Source: Desulfolithobacter dissulfuricans
GTDB lineage: Bacteria > Desulfobacterota > Desulfobulbia > Desulfobulbales > Desulfobulbaceae
Length of the DNA stretch: 64,000 bases
Direction of reading: 5' to 3'
Assembly (NCBI RefSeq): GCF_025998535.1
Contig: NZ_AP024233.1
Location: 1,835,219-1,899,218, forward strand
Every line of letters starts with the position of its first letter. The first letter of the stretch is position 1. Both the position numbers and the translations under genes were made by a program. Below, piece after piece: positions 17,998 through 25,365 of this stretch. The notes beneath the pieces were generated by a model, which saw only the letters and a program-made list of their open reading frames with translations, searched no databases and had not been told where the DNA came from.

Positions 17998-19020
17998 TCA
18001 CTTTACCGGTTTAATTACTGTGGGCAGATCCCTATCATCTGATACCCCAACAGGCACTGGCGGTATCCATTTTAAAACCCGGTTCACCCGGCCTTTGCCA
18101 ACCAGATAGGTATGCCAATGGGCACGGCGCACATGCGGACGTTTTTTGGCCCCTGATCCAGTACCGGCAGAATTTGATTTGTCGCCTGCCTGTTCTGCAC
18201 GCCGCAAAGCGCTGCCGATCCGCACTCCCACATCCCATATTCTGGGAGCCGTGGCCGGGAACACTTTCATCCCTCTCCGTGTTTTAACAGGTTTAGGGTT
18301 GCCAGGAACACCTTGTCCTGAAATTTCAGCATTTGTGCTGCACAGGTACAGGAGCAAAGATATCAACGGCTCGATGCTGGAATTTATCTGTTGCGGCACG
18401 TCTTCCGGTATCGCTTCAAGAAGATTTGAATTGTTTTGCGCTGCATATTCCCGGGCTGTCTGCATAGCCGAGGACACGGCATCCTCCAGGGTGCTGTTCT
18501 CCAGCAGATGCAACGGGATGCCAATCAGGTGGTCCCAGCTGGCTGAACCCAGGTCAAGCAGCAGGCGCAGTTCCGCACGATGCATATTGACATCGTACTC
18601 AAGGTGAGCAAAAAAACCGGCCAGTTTCTCCCCGCTCCATAGAAAACCAGGCGTTTCGATATAAACACACCATTCCGGCAACTGAAAAAGAACCTCGACA
18701 GGCAATTTGCCCGAAACAGGTGTCTCCAGCAGACTGGCGTATAGTGCAGGATCGAACCTGTACACACTCCTGGTCATACGCCATGCGGAAAGAGCGGACA
18801 GGCGGGCTACATCTCCAATTGTACCCACTGAGGACCTGTTGTTACGCCTACCGGACACGACAGCGTATGCGGCGGCCATTGGACAATAACACCAGTCCGG
18901 CCAGTCCGGTAAACCATTCCGGCCTTTGCTCTGGTGGAACTCGGCAAACGATTTCCAGCCTCCTGGAAATCGTTTTTCGGCCTCACGCAAACAATTTTGC
19001 ATCACGCTGACGGTACTCAT
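17998..19020 (-). CDS. acrVA2-like: AcrVA2-like anti-CRISPR protein
   Basis: 340 residues from the ATG at 19020 (an in-frame GTG at 19056 is possible). It matches my memory of the AcrVA2 family at several conserved places: a Trp-rich N-terminus with a CPMAAAYAVVSG segment, FQLPEWCVYIETPGF near residue 125, FFAHLEYDVNMHRAELRLLL, KTRRGMKVFPATAPRIWDVG with RIGSALRRAE, and the C-terminal RPHVRRAHWHTYLVGKG followed by KWIPPVPV. AcrVA2 proteins block type V-A CRISPR by acting on Cas12a expression. It lies between a WGR gene and parA on the same strand, a setting typical of plasmid anti-defence genes. Family assignment is by motif memory only. Confidence 0.8.
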   Translation of the reverse strand: MSTVSVMQNCLREAEKRFPGGWKSFAEFHQSKGRNGLPDWPDWCYCPMAAAYAVVSGRRNNRSSVGTIGDVARLSALSAWRMTRSVYRFDPALYASLLETPVSGKLPVEVLFQLPEWCVYIETPGFLWSGEKLAGFFAHLEYDVNMHRAELRLLLDLGSASWDHLIGIPLHLLENSTLEDAVSSAMQTAREYAAQNNSNLLEAIPEDVPQQINSSIEPLISLLLYLCSTNAEISGQGVPGNPKPVKTRRGMKVFPATAPRIWDVGVRIGSALRRAEQAGDKSNSAGTGSGAKKRPHVRRAHWHTYLVGKGRVNRVLKWIPPVPVGVSDDRDLPTVIKPVK

Positions 19021-19240
19021 GCTTGAGTCGTTTTTTAACCACCCGGTTGTAGTCACCGAACATATCTGATTTGCTCAGATATCGTTTTTTCATGCCGGGG
19101 TGTCCCCTGCTTCCAATCCGTCCCCACTTACGGATCAATACATAGCTGAATAGATCACGCCCGGCGACCACATAGTAAAAAGCTTTCCGGTTTTTCTCGG
19201 GAATGACGCATTCAAAATATGCTTGCTCAAGAAAAATCAT
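18983..19240 (-). CDS. Small WGR-domain protein
   Basis: 85 residues from the ATG at 19240 (MIFLEQAYFECVIPEKNRKA). The core RDLFSYVLIRKWGRIGSRG holds the Trp-Gly-Arg signature; WGR domains bind nucleic acid ends and are often found in small plasmid proteins. The C-terminus is a basic helix (SDMFGDYNRVVKKRLKHEYR). Its end overlaps the start of the AcrVA2-like gene by about 38 bases, so the two are probably expressed together. Confidence 0.85.
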   Translation of the reverse strand: MIFLEQAYFECVIPEKNRKAFYYVVAGRDLFSYVLIRKWGRIGSRGHPGMKKRYLSKSDMFGDYNRVVKKRLKHEYRQRDAKLFA

Positions 19241-19283
19241 GATCCATCCTTCCAAACTTGCGTACTTCTTTGCCCCTTTCCTT

Positions 19284-19305
19284 ATGATATCATATCATAT
19301 CATAT
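19284..19305. promoter_or_regulatory. ATATCAT repeats upstream of the WGR/anti-CRISPR genes
   Basis: Overlapping copies of ATATCAT / ATGATAT (ATGATATCATATCATATCAT) lie 45-65 bases before the WGR start. They resemble the palindrome at 17945 before parA. The site could be an operator of the ParA partner or of another repressor. Confidence 0.4.
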
Positions 19306-19325
19306 TGCAAACTGTTGAGCAAATA

Positions 19326-19412
19326 AAAAAGCCATATCCGCCCCCTTGAAAGGCAGATATGGCTTAAAACACAACCTGATAGAATTACAGGAAAATTCTT
19401 CCCTCCCCATTC
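19326..19412. repeat. Direct repeat 1 flanking higBA: copy of the VWA gene's 3' end and terminator
   Basis: It matches 20048-20137 at most positions. It contains the terminator hairpin (AGCCATATCCGCC, CCCTTGAAA, GGCAGATATGGCT), the spacer AACCTGATAGAATTACA, and a degraded copy of the last codons of the VWA-metallopeptidase gene (minus-strand reading I-P-E-W-G). The higA stop codon lies just beyond it at 19422. Confidence 0.8.
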
Positions 19413-19421
19413 CGGGATGGG

Positions 19422-19727
19422 TCAAGAAGAACAGGGTACTTTTCGACTTTTGAGGGGCTTTATTCGAGGACGTTTGTTTTTTTGGGCCTGCCATAAGTCG
19501 CAGGCGTCCTGCATACGCAGCCAGACCTCGGGACTTGTACCGAGCCACTGAGCAAGACGCAGGGCCATATCAACGGAAACACCGCTTTTGCCATTCAACA
19601 ACCTTGACAGGGTAACGCGGGAAATGCCAAGTTGCCGGGCAGCCTCGGTCACACTGATGCCCTCGGCTTCCAAGACATCTTCTTTAATGATCTCCCCAGG
19701 ATGGGGAGGGTTATACATTGCACTCAT
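19422..19727 (-). CDS. higA: HigA-type antitoxin
   Basis: 101 residues from the ATG at 19727 ([20 protein letters not shown]); an upstream in-frame ATG would overlap higB further. The helix-turn-helix reads [20 protein letters not shown] with LNGKSGVS after it, and the PPHPGE start is diagnostic of HigA/VapI antitoxins. It neutralises HigB and represses the operon. The toxin gene lies first, as usual for higBA. The last residues (KSRKVPCSS) run into the repeated segment that duplicates the VWA gene end. Confidence 0.93.
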   Translation of the reverse strand: MSAMYNPPHPGEIIKEDVLEAEGISVTEAARQLGISRVTLSRLLNGKSGVSVDMALRLAQWLGTSPEVWLRMQDACDLWQAQKNKRPRIKPLKSRKVPCSS

Positions 19728-19737
19728 ATCATGCCTC

Positions 19738-20016
19738 TTAGTGGTAATCAAGGTAATCGACCAACTCTACATCATCACCAACAAAACGAAAAATGACACG
19801 CCAGTTGCCATTAACCCATATCGAAAAAAAACCTTTTTGTTTGCCAGTCAAGGGATGCAACCTGTATCCGGGCAGGTTGACATCTTCAACTTTTGTTGCC
19901 ACATCCAGCAAACCAAGTATCCTTCTCAACTTCGCGGCGTGTTTGGCCTGAATACCGGCTTTACTTCCTGTTTTGTAAAACTTTTCCAGTCCTTTGTGTC
20001 GGAAGCTTATAATCAT
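19738..20016 (-). CDS. higB: HigB-type mRNA interferase toxin
   Basis: 92 residues, RelE/ParE fold. Visible features are [40 protein letters not shown], the [20 protein letters not shown] segment and [22 protein letters not shown], the standard ending of HigB. It cleaves mRNA on the ribosome when free of HigA. The ATG follows AATAAGGC. The pair sits between the two direct repeats described at 19326 and 20048. Confidence 0.94.
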   Translation of the reverse strand: MIISFRHKGLEKFYKTGSKAGIQAKHAAKLRRILGLLDVATKVEDVNLPGYRLHPLTGKQKGFFSIWVNGNWRVIFRFVGDDVELVDYLDYH

Positions 20017-20047
20017 GCCTTATTGTAACCTGAGTCTTTACAGTATA

Positions 20048-20137
20048 CAACAAAAAAAGCCATATCCGCCCCCCTTGAAAGGCAGATATGGCTTGAAAGG
20101 TAACCTGATAGAATTACATCGAAATCGCTTCCCCCCA
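20048..20137. repeat. Direct repeat 2: genuine 3' end and terminator of the VWA gene
   Basis: It contains the last codons of the VWA gene (E-W-G-E-A-I-S-M-stop on the minus strand), the spacer AACCTGATAGAATTACA and the terminator hairpin (AGCCATATCCGCC, CCCCTTGAAA, GGCAGATATGGCT with a T-run on the minus strand). The copy at 19326 lies on the other side of higBA. Confidence 0.82.
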
Positions 20138-21295
20138 CTCCGGTATTTTCCAGTGATTGTGCTGCGGATATACCCATAGCACAGGATAATCCGGCTCAGG
20201 AGGATAGCGGTCACAGTAAAGATCAGTCAGATACACCAGGCAAACCGGTGTAACCTGATTGTCCTCAACCCATTGGAAAGGCGGCCTGAAATCAGTTCCA
20301 CCCCCACCAAATGGCTTGAGCTTCAACGGCAGGTCATCCTGGGAAAAACTTTCCACCGCGTTAATATTGTAATCGCAATAGATCACATGCACAGTGGTGT
20401 TGTATTCCTCAAGGATGGCACTGATTTCGGACCCGAACTGATTCAGATCGTCCTGGCTGATGGAACCCGAAGTGTCCACTGCCACGACGACATCTCCCAG
20501 CTCCCTGGAATAGAGAGAAGGGGTATAAAATCCGCGGGCCAGATAGTTCCGGTTGGGCCGGAGCCAGGAATAGTCATTCCGGGCCGCCGTCTCAAGGAAA
20601 TTGCGAAGAACGTCTGCCCAGTTGACTTTCGGCTCCAGCATTTCCTTGACCAGCCGTTCCATTCCACCAGGAACCTTTCCCATGGCTTTCGCCTGGGTCA
20701 ATGCCTGGTTCATAGCTGTCTTCCATTCTCGCTCGGATTGGGCTATTTCTGACGGAGTAGCTGGCCGGCCATCGCTCCCTGGGCAATCGCGTACTTCACC
20801 GCATCCTCCGGGGTCCGTGCCATTGGATTGGCCGGGGCCTGATCCAGATTGACCAGGCTGGTCGGGCTGATCCGGTTGTGGTTCAGATTGGCCAGAGCCA
20901 TCGGAATCCTGTGGCAACAAATTATAGATTCTTTCCGCGCTGTAGCCAGCCCAGGAAGAATCATGCAATGCGCCATCCGGCAGGACGAATCCAGCTTCAA
21001 GCAGCGGCGCATTGACTGCGTAATCACAGGCGATGTTCCAGCGGTCCTTGTTTCGCTGTTGCCGACGGGCATGATGGCCCAAGGCACAGTGCATAACCTC
21101 ATGTGCCAGTATGCCTTTCACCTCGTCAAAAGAGAGGCCGGCAATAAACTCCGGGTTGTACCCCAGAGTTTTGCCGTTCACCCAAGCTGTATCACAGCTT
21201 GGGTCCTCAACCAGCTTCAGCCTCAGCGCCAGGCTGCCAAAGAACGGTTGGCTCAGGACAAGGCTTGTAAGAGCTTTTTTAATTTTTGCTGCCAT
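20114..21295 (-). CDS. DUF2201-type protein: metallopeptidase-like plus VWA-like domains
   Basis: 393 residues. The N-terminal domain has the zinc-protease motif ILAHEVMHCALGHH (HExxH near residue 64). A Gly/Pro/Gln/Ser-rich linker covers about residues 135-180. The C-terminal domain resembles von Willebrand factor A, with a MIDAS motif VVVAVDTSGSIS near residue 265 and YLTDLYCD later. It is the third member of a MoxR ATPase / DUF3150 / VWA set, in which the ATPase and VWA protein usually act as a chaperone pair on an unknown target. The start overlaps the preceding gene by 17 bases. Confidence 0.85.
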   Translation of the reverse strand: MAAKIKKALTSLVLSQPFFGSLALRLKLVEDPSCDTAWVNGKTLGYNPEFIAGLSFDEVKGILAHEVMHCALGHHARRQQRNKDRWNIACDYAVNAPLLEAGFVLPDGALHDSSWAGYSAERIYNLLPQDSDGSGQSEPQPDQPDQPGQSGSGPGQSNGTDPGGCGEVRDCPGSDGRPATPSEIAQSEREWKTAMNQALTQAKAMGKVPGGMERLVKEMLEPKVNWADVLRNFLETAARNDYSWLRPNRNYLARGFYTPSLYSRELGDVVVAVDTSGSISQDDLNQFGSEISAILEEYNTTVHVIYCDYNINAVESFSQDDLPLKLKPFGGGGTDFRPPFQWVEDNQVTPVCLVYLTDLYCDRYPPEPDYPVLWVYPQHNHWKIPEWGEAISM

Positions 21296-22184
21296 TTACA
21301 AACCCTCCCATGTAGCCTTCCATTGCGGCAGTAATGAAAATTGCTGCCTCGGCGGCCTCTTTGCGGGCCACGGGATTCTTCCGCAGCTCCTCCGGTTCGT
21401 AGATGCACAGCGATTCCTCAACGTCACGCCGCATCTGTTCGAGGACCGGATCGTTCGTGAGATTGAGCCGGGGCAACAAATCCACCAGGTCACAGAGATT
21501 GCCCACCAGGGAGTTTTTAAATCTCCCGTCAAGATCTGTTAGCTTGTCAGCCATGTGGCTGACCGCCTTATACAGGCGCTGCCAGAGGTCCTTCATGGCC
21601 TCAACCTGTGCGTCAACCAGCCGGGCTTCCAGGTCCTGCTGGATACGCCGGATTTCCTCATCAGCAATACCGACACGAAAATCCTGGCCAGACGGAAGGG
21701 GAGAAACTGACACAGAAAACTTGAATTTCTCTTCAAGTTTTTCCCATGTCGGGTAGTCCGCATAGCGGAACATATTGCCCAGGAGCAGCTTGGCCTCTTC
21801 ACGGTACTCATCATACCTCTGAAGAAACTCGGCAACGGCTTTCTCAAACTTCAGCTTCAAATCCTGCATATTCTGCGAATAGTGCAGGTAGTTTTCAGCC
21901 GGAAGAATGCGGGCACCGTTGTCATGCCAGGGCAAAGTCTGCTCGTAATGGAACTTCCTGGCAGCGTTGGCACAGGTAGTAATCATCGCCAGTGCCTTTT
22001 TGGGCACGAGCAACTTGTTGTACCGACCAGCCCTGGTATCCGCATGGTACTGTTCTGCGGCAGTTTCAGTAACCTCCTTGTCCAGTTTCCTGGCTGTCCA
22101 TTGGGAGATGGACAGCGTGACTAACATGGCTTTCTCGGTAAGAGAGTTGTTCCGGATCTCAATATTCATAAAAGGTGCAGTCAT
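21279..22184 (-). CDS. DUF3150-like protein of the MoxR/VWA set
   Basis: 301 residues from the ATG at 22184, chosen because TTCAGGAGG lies 8-9 bases upstream. The protein is largely alpha-helical (KLKFEKAVAEFLQRYDEYRE, EIRRIQQDLEARLVDAQVEA, MKDLWQRLYKAVSHMADKL) with no enzyme motif I recognise. The SISQWTARKLDKEVTE start and its place between a MoxR ATPase and a VWA protein match uncharacterised DUF3150 proteins of phages and plasmids. A leader hairpin (22210-22262) precedes it. Confidence 0.72.
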   Translation of the reverse strand: MTAPFMNIEIRNNSLTEKAMLVTLSISQWTARKLDKEVTETAAEQYHADTRAGRYNKLLVPKKALAMITTCANAARKFHYEQTLPWHDNGARILPAENYLHYSQNMQDLKLKFEKAVAEFLQRYDEYREEAKLLLGNMFRYADYPTWEKLEEKFKFSVSVSPLPSGQDFRVGIADEEIRRIQQDLEARLVDAQVEAMKDLWQRLYKAVSHMADKLTDLDGRFKNSLVGNLCDLVDLLPRLNLTNDPVLEQMRRDVEESLCIYEPEELRKNPVARKEAAEAAIFITAAMEGYMGGFVNGSKN

Positions 22185-22209
22185 TTCAAATACCTCCTGA
22201 AGTAAAAAA

Positions 22210-22262
22210 GGGGAAATGCTGCACCTCACCCACACAGGGGAATACAGCACCTCCCCTGTGGG
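22210..22262 (-). promoter_or_regulatory. Dual-hairpin leader a, before the DUF3150-like gene
   Basis: On the minus strand two exclusive pairings are possible. The first is CCCACAGGGGA with TCCCCTGTGTGGG. The second is GGGGAGGTGCTG with CAGCATTTCCCC (12 pairs, two of them G-U), followed by six T and then the ribosome-binding site. The first shares its GGGGA arm with the second. Confidence 0.6.
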
Positions 22263-22291
22263 ATGAAAAAAATCAGATAAAAAGTATATAG

Positions 22292-22462
22292 TTAAAAAGA
22301 ACCTATATCAAACCTGTACAGAAACAGGGTTGATCTTAACCAGGTTTGGAGTTCCCCGATTCTATGGAATCTCCATTCATTTGGTTCAATCCTGTTCCAT
22401 TTTTTCAGAGCTTGAAGCTCTTTGTAAAGAGGATGAGCTTTGATGTAATTTCTTATCATCAT
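22292..22462 (-). CDS. Small basic protein, 56 residues, unknown
   Basis: This short frame fills the gap after the MoxR-like gene. On the minus strand TAGGAGG lies about eight bases before ATG-ATG, and the product starts MMIRNYIKAHPLYKELQALK and ends in LFLYRFDIGSF. It is basic and helical and contains several Trp/Tyr/Phe. The ribosome-binding site, tight spacing after the previous stop codon (10 bases) and matching strand support a real gene. No family is recognised. Confidence 0.6.
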   Translation of the reverse strand: MMIRNYIKAHPLYKELQALKKWNRIEPNEWRFHRIGELQTWLRSTLFLYRFDIGSF

Positions 22463-22471
22463 TTCATCCTC

Positions 22472-23497
22472 CTAAATAAGGACATCCGAATGGTCAGCCG
22501 ACCATTTGATAAATCTCCTGGTATGCTGAATTTCATCAGCGTGATGAATAGCATCCCGAACCAGAAGAACGGAAAACTCTTCCGGCAACCGGTCAGCATA
22601 CGCAAAGAAATTATCAGCCGTCTGAACCGAAACTCTCCGGGCCAATGCCCCGCAAAGCGCATAAAGCGTTGCCGGGTCATCCGGTACCAGGGCGCTATCC
22701 GGGTCCATGAGAACACGGTCCGGATGGGGCAGCTTACGGAAAATTTGCAGGAAGCCGGTAAGCTCCACAGCAAATGCTTCCCCGGCTGCACCGGCGATCA
22801 CCTGGTACTCCAGCTCCTGCGGGATTCCGGCCAGCATCAGTTTCCCAACATTCGCCACTGTCCGGGGACAAGGAGAGTTGGTCATGTCTGATGTTGCCTT
22901 GAAATCCCACAACAGGTTGGGCCGCCAGCGAATGAAGGCGATCAGTTCGCTGGGCATTCCGTTATCCAGTGCCCATTTGATCCAGTCGTCCACATCGGGA
23001 ACCAGTTCCACGATGGTGGCAAACCGGCTTTTGACGGGTTCGAGGATACCGGAAACTCCGGCCTTGTCTGCCTTGCGGTTTGTTGCGGCCACAAAGCAAA
23101 CATGATCGCTCACCCTGTGCCCATTGATCCTGCGGGCCAGGAGCAGTTGCATTGCTGCTGCCTGGACAGCTGGAGGAGCCTGGCCGAGATCGTCAAGGAA
23201 ACAGATCGTCGGCTTATCAGCATCTATGAGGGCTTTCAGGTCACCGAAGGGCAGGAACGATGCCTCGTTCTTGCCGTCGAGCTTGAACCCCAGTCCCTTG
23301 TAGTCGATGGGATCATCGACTACCGGATGCTTGATAATCAGGTCGGTTTCCAGCTCCCTGGCAACCTGTGTGAGAATATCGGATTTACCAACGCCTGGGG
23401 CACCCTTGACCAGTACCGGCAACTGTGCCGGAACGGTTTTTAAAAAAAGGGCCTTCAGTTCGGATGGTTTGAGGGAAACAGAAGAAATAGTTGTCAT
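22472..23497 (-). CDS. MoxR-like AAA ATPase
   Basis: 341 residues. Walker A KGAPGVGKSDILTQ (about residues 32-45), Walker B TICFLDDLGQAPPAVQ (about 95-110), sensor region HVCFVAATNRKADKAG with the ATNR signature, and the arginine-finger helix EPVKSRFATIVELVPD are in the expected order for MoxR ATPases. These proteins work with VWA proteins as chaperones for metal insertion or complex assembly. Here the partner is the VWA gene two genes downstream. The ATG has AAAAGGAGG and a dual-hairpin leader upstream. Confidence 0.9.
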   Translation of the reverse strand: MTTISSVSLKPSELKALFLKTVPAQLPVLVKGAPGVGKSDILTQVARELETDLIIKHPVVDDPIDYKGLGFKLDGKNEASFLPFGDLKALIDADKPTICFLDDLGQAPPAVQAAAMQLLLARRINGHRVSDHVCFVAATNRKADKAGVSGILEPVKSRFATIVELVPDVDDWIKWALDNGMPSELIAFIRWRPNLLWDFKATSDMTNSPCPRTVANVGKLMLAGIPQELEYQVIAGAAGEAFAVELTGFLQIFRKLPHPDRVLMDPDSALVPDDPATLYALCGALARRVSVQTADNFFAYADRLPEEFSVLLVRDAIHHADEIQHTRRFIKWSADHSDVLI

Positions 23498-23517
23498 GGT
23501 CTTGCCTCCTTTTGAAT

Positions 23518-23574
23518 AAAAAAAGGGGCAAAACCCACCCTTTCGGGGCGTGAATTGCCCCTTGTGGAAGGGTG
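23518..23574 (-). promoter_or_regulatory. Dual-hairpin leader b, before the MoxR-like gene
   Basis: Minus strand: first pairing CACCCTT with AAGGGTG enclosing GGGGC with GCCCC. The competing pairing is AAGGGGCAA with TTGCCCCTT followed by a T-run, just before AAAAGGAGG. The second looks like an intrinsic terminator; the first removes its 5' arm. Confidence 0.65.
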
Positions 23575-23589
23575 TTTAAGCAGACAGGT

Positions 23590-23790
23590 TTATTCGCTTT
23601 CTGACCTCGAATGAAAAGCGGTCAACTCTACCTCGATCCCGAGCTTTCGCCCGATCTCGACACATTCCCAGCAGGGGAAAAACATTTTTGACTGGTACAA
23701 AACATTTTCCCTGACGTCTGCCAGAGTCCTTGCACCAGTCTCATGCAGGTGCCGCAATTCCTTTTTGGTCAGTTTTTGTTGCCATCGCAT
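23590..23790 (-). CDS. Small unknown protein with a WEC motif
   Basis: 66 residues from the ATG at 23790 with TAGGAGG about eight bases upstream; an in-frame GTG three codons earlier would overlap that site. The product starts MRWQQKLTKKELRHLHETGA and contains FFPCWECVEIGRKLGIE, a pattern seen in short plasmid and phage proteins. It is helical, has no signal peptide, and its function is unknown. Confidence 0.6.
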   Translation of the reverse strand: MRWQQKLTKKELRHLHETGARTLADVRENVLYQSKMFFPCWECVEIGRKLGIEVELTAFHSRSESE

Positions 23791-23802
23791 AGCAGCCACC
23801 TC

Positions 23803-24180
23803 CTACCGAACCGTGATTAACTCTGCAGTTGTAACGGATTCGACCTCTACCGCATAATGATTACGGGCCATGCGAAGGACTGCCTGAAAATCAATGTCTT
23901 CCTCGACATTGGCAAGGTGCATAAGATCCGTAATCAAATCTATTGCACTGCTTTCAAGATCGAATGATTCGCCCTTGAGTTGCGAATATTCCTCCAACAG
24001 CTTTTTGGCTCGGAGCGCTCGATCTTCGTTGCTCTTTTTGCTATCTTCCCAAAGCTCCTGTGATTCGAGTTGTTCCGCACAAACTCGACACAAGCTGCCG
24101 GAAGCAATATCGTTCCAATACACCTTTATTGTTGCGCCACATCCAGCGCAACAAATAGTTGCTATGGCGGCATCGTTCAT
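23803..24180 (-). CDS. Unknown protein with an N-terminal zinc ribbon
   Basis: 125 residues. CCAGCGATIKVYW and CRVCAEQL in the first 35 residues form a treble-clef-like CxxC...CxxC site. The rest is acidic and helical (ESSAIDLITDLMHLANVEED). It lies 12 bases upstream of the next small gene and shares strand and spacing with neighbours, so it is probably in the same operon. No family is recognised. Confidence 0.6.
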   Translation of the reverse strand: MNDAAIATICCAGCGATIKVYWNDIASGSLCRVCAEQLESQELWEDSKKSNEDRALRAKKLLEEYSQLKGESFDLESSAIDLITDLMHLANVEEDIDFQAVLRMARNHYAVEVESVTTAELITVR

Positions 24181-24203
24181 TGCAAACCTCCCATTTATAC
24201 GGT

Positions 24204-24395
24204 TTAACTTCTGTCAAGCCGGTCCAGGAACTTTTCAATTTCCGAGGCCAGTTGATATGAGTCTTTTTCCAATCCAGGAATAGGGCTGTTCGGTATCATA
24301 TTGAGGGCATACAGGCATTTTTCGAGCAACCGCCTGTACTTCCGTTCCCGCCGAACCAGCTCCTGGATTTGTTTTTTGTCACACTGCACATACAT
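24204..24395 (-). CDS. Small coiled-coil-like protein, unknown
   Basis: 63 residues, highly charged and helical throughout (KKQIQELVRRERKYRRLLEK, then EIEKFLDRLDRS). The start overlaps the end of the preceding gene by 17 bases, suggesting translational coupling. No family recognised. Confidence 0.55.
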   Translation of the reverse strand: MYVQCDKKQIQELVRRERKYRRLLEKCLYALNMIPNSPIPGLEKDSYQLASEIEKFLDRLDRS

Positions 24396-24750
24396 CGCAT
24401 TCCTCCTCCTGTAGCCAGTGATTCATCTCCTCCCTTGCCGTATTCCGGTCGATTGACCGAAAAGTTCCACCTTCTGCCGACACCTCACCAACAAAGAATT
24501 CCGCGTCGTCAAAAGTGGCCAGGGTCTCAAACCAGACTGCTGCGTAACGCAAATCTGTCTGGCTCGGATACAGGTCACGGCAGAAATAATCTGCCGTATT
24601 TTCCCTTTTGACGATCAGAACTTTGCCCCGAAGATCCCGGAGCAGTCCTATTGGTTCGGTGAGCTTCTGGAAATACGTTGTGGAGTGATTGACTGTCTTT
24701 TCCGACAGTTGACGGAAAAAACTGACTACGGCGGGTTGTCTTTCCTGCAT
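24379..24750 (-). CDS. Unknown protein, 123 residues
   Basis: It starts at the ATG at 24750 (MQERQPAVVSFFRQLSEKTV), preceded by GAGGAGG; upstream in-frame codons would cover that site. It has an LRDLRGKVLIVKRENTADYF segment and an acidic C-terminus ending HWLQEEECDVCAV, whose CDVC pair might bind metal. It has no membrane segments and I do not recognise the family. A dual-hairpin leader lies directly upstream. Confidence 0.6.
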   Translation of the reverse strand: MQERQPAVVSFFRQLSEKTVNHSTTYFQKLTEPIGLLRDLRGKVLIVKRENTADYFCRDLYPSQTDLRYAAVWFETLATFDDAEFFVGEVSAEGGTFRSIDRNTAREEMNHWLQEEECDVCAV

Positions 24751-24763
24751 GTCTTGCCTCCTC

Positions 24764-24817
24764 AAAAAAACAGGGGCAAGACTACCCCCAGGGGCCGACT
24801 TGCCCCTGGAAAGGGTT
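24764..24817 (-). promoter_or_regulatory. Dual-hairpin leader c
   Basis: Minus strand: first pairing CCAGGGGC with GCCCCTGG, extended by ACCC with GGGT. The competing pairing is CAGGGGCAAG with CTTGCCCCTG followed by seven T and then GAGGAGG. Same architecture as the other leaders with different sequence. Confidence 0.65.
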
Positions 24818-24821
24818 AATT

Positions 24822-25298
24822 CTACTGTAACAGTCCTAATTCGCTGAATGCCGCAACATCATCACCAATCACCAGATGATCGAGCACCCGGACATCAATG
24901 ACGCCGAGGATTTCTTTCAGCTTCCTGGTGAGTTCAATGTCACTTTGACTGGGCGTACTATCACCCGAGGGATGGTTGTGCGCCAGAATGACGGCACTGG
25001 CATTGAGCCGCAACGCCTCCTTGACCACCTCTCTTGGATGCACCGTGGCTTGGTTAACCGAGCCTCGAAACATCTCGGTGAAAGCCAACACCCGGTGTTT
25101 GGTATCCAGAAACAAACAAGCAAACATCTCGTACTGATAACTGCCAAGTTTCTGCTGAATAACAGCTTTGGCAATATCAGGAGTGGTAATCTCTGCCCCG
25201 CGTCTCAGCCGGTAACTACTAATGCGCTTGGCCTCGGCCAAGACGACCTCTTGGGGAGCAGGAACATAGGTTCCGCATTGATCCTGAACATACAACAT
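24822..25298 (-). CDS. radC: RadC-like JAB-domain protein
   Basis: 158 residues, the size of plasmid and phage RadC proteins that lack the N-terminal HhH domain. The JAB/MPN metal motif is complete: VILAHNHPSGDSTPSQSD (HxH and a later Asp). Upstream are TEMFRGSVNQATVHPREVVK and after it HLVIGDDVAAFSELGLL. The biochemical role of RadC is unsettled; such genes are regular members of conjugative leading regions and antirestriction clusters. A ribosome-binding site GGGAGG precedes the ATG. The class C intron at 25366 lies just upstream of its leader. Confidence 0.9.
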   Translation of the reverse strand: MLYVQDQCGTYVPAPQEVVLAEAKRISSYRLRRGAEITTPDIAKAVIQQKLGSYQYEMFACLFLDTKHRVLAFTEMFRGSVNQATVHPREVVKEALRLNASAVILAHNHPSGDSTPSQSDIELTRKLKEILGVIDVRVLDHLVIGDDVAAFSELGLLQ

Positions 25299-25313
25299 GC
25301 CTTACCTCCCAAA

Positions 25314-25358
25314 GACACAAGGGGCAAGGCTCCCCAGGGGGCCCGCCCCTTGGGGATG
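25314..25358 (-). promoter_or_regulatory. Dual-hairpin leader d, before radC
   Basis: Minus strand: TCCCC with GGGGA enclosing GGGG with CCCC, competing with CAAGGGGC and GCCCCTTG. The downstream T-run is weaker (GTGTCTTT). Group II intron 2 ends eight bases upstream, leaving the leader intact. Confidence 0.55.
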
Positions 25359-25365
25359 TTGCAAT

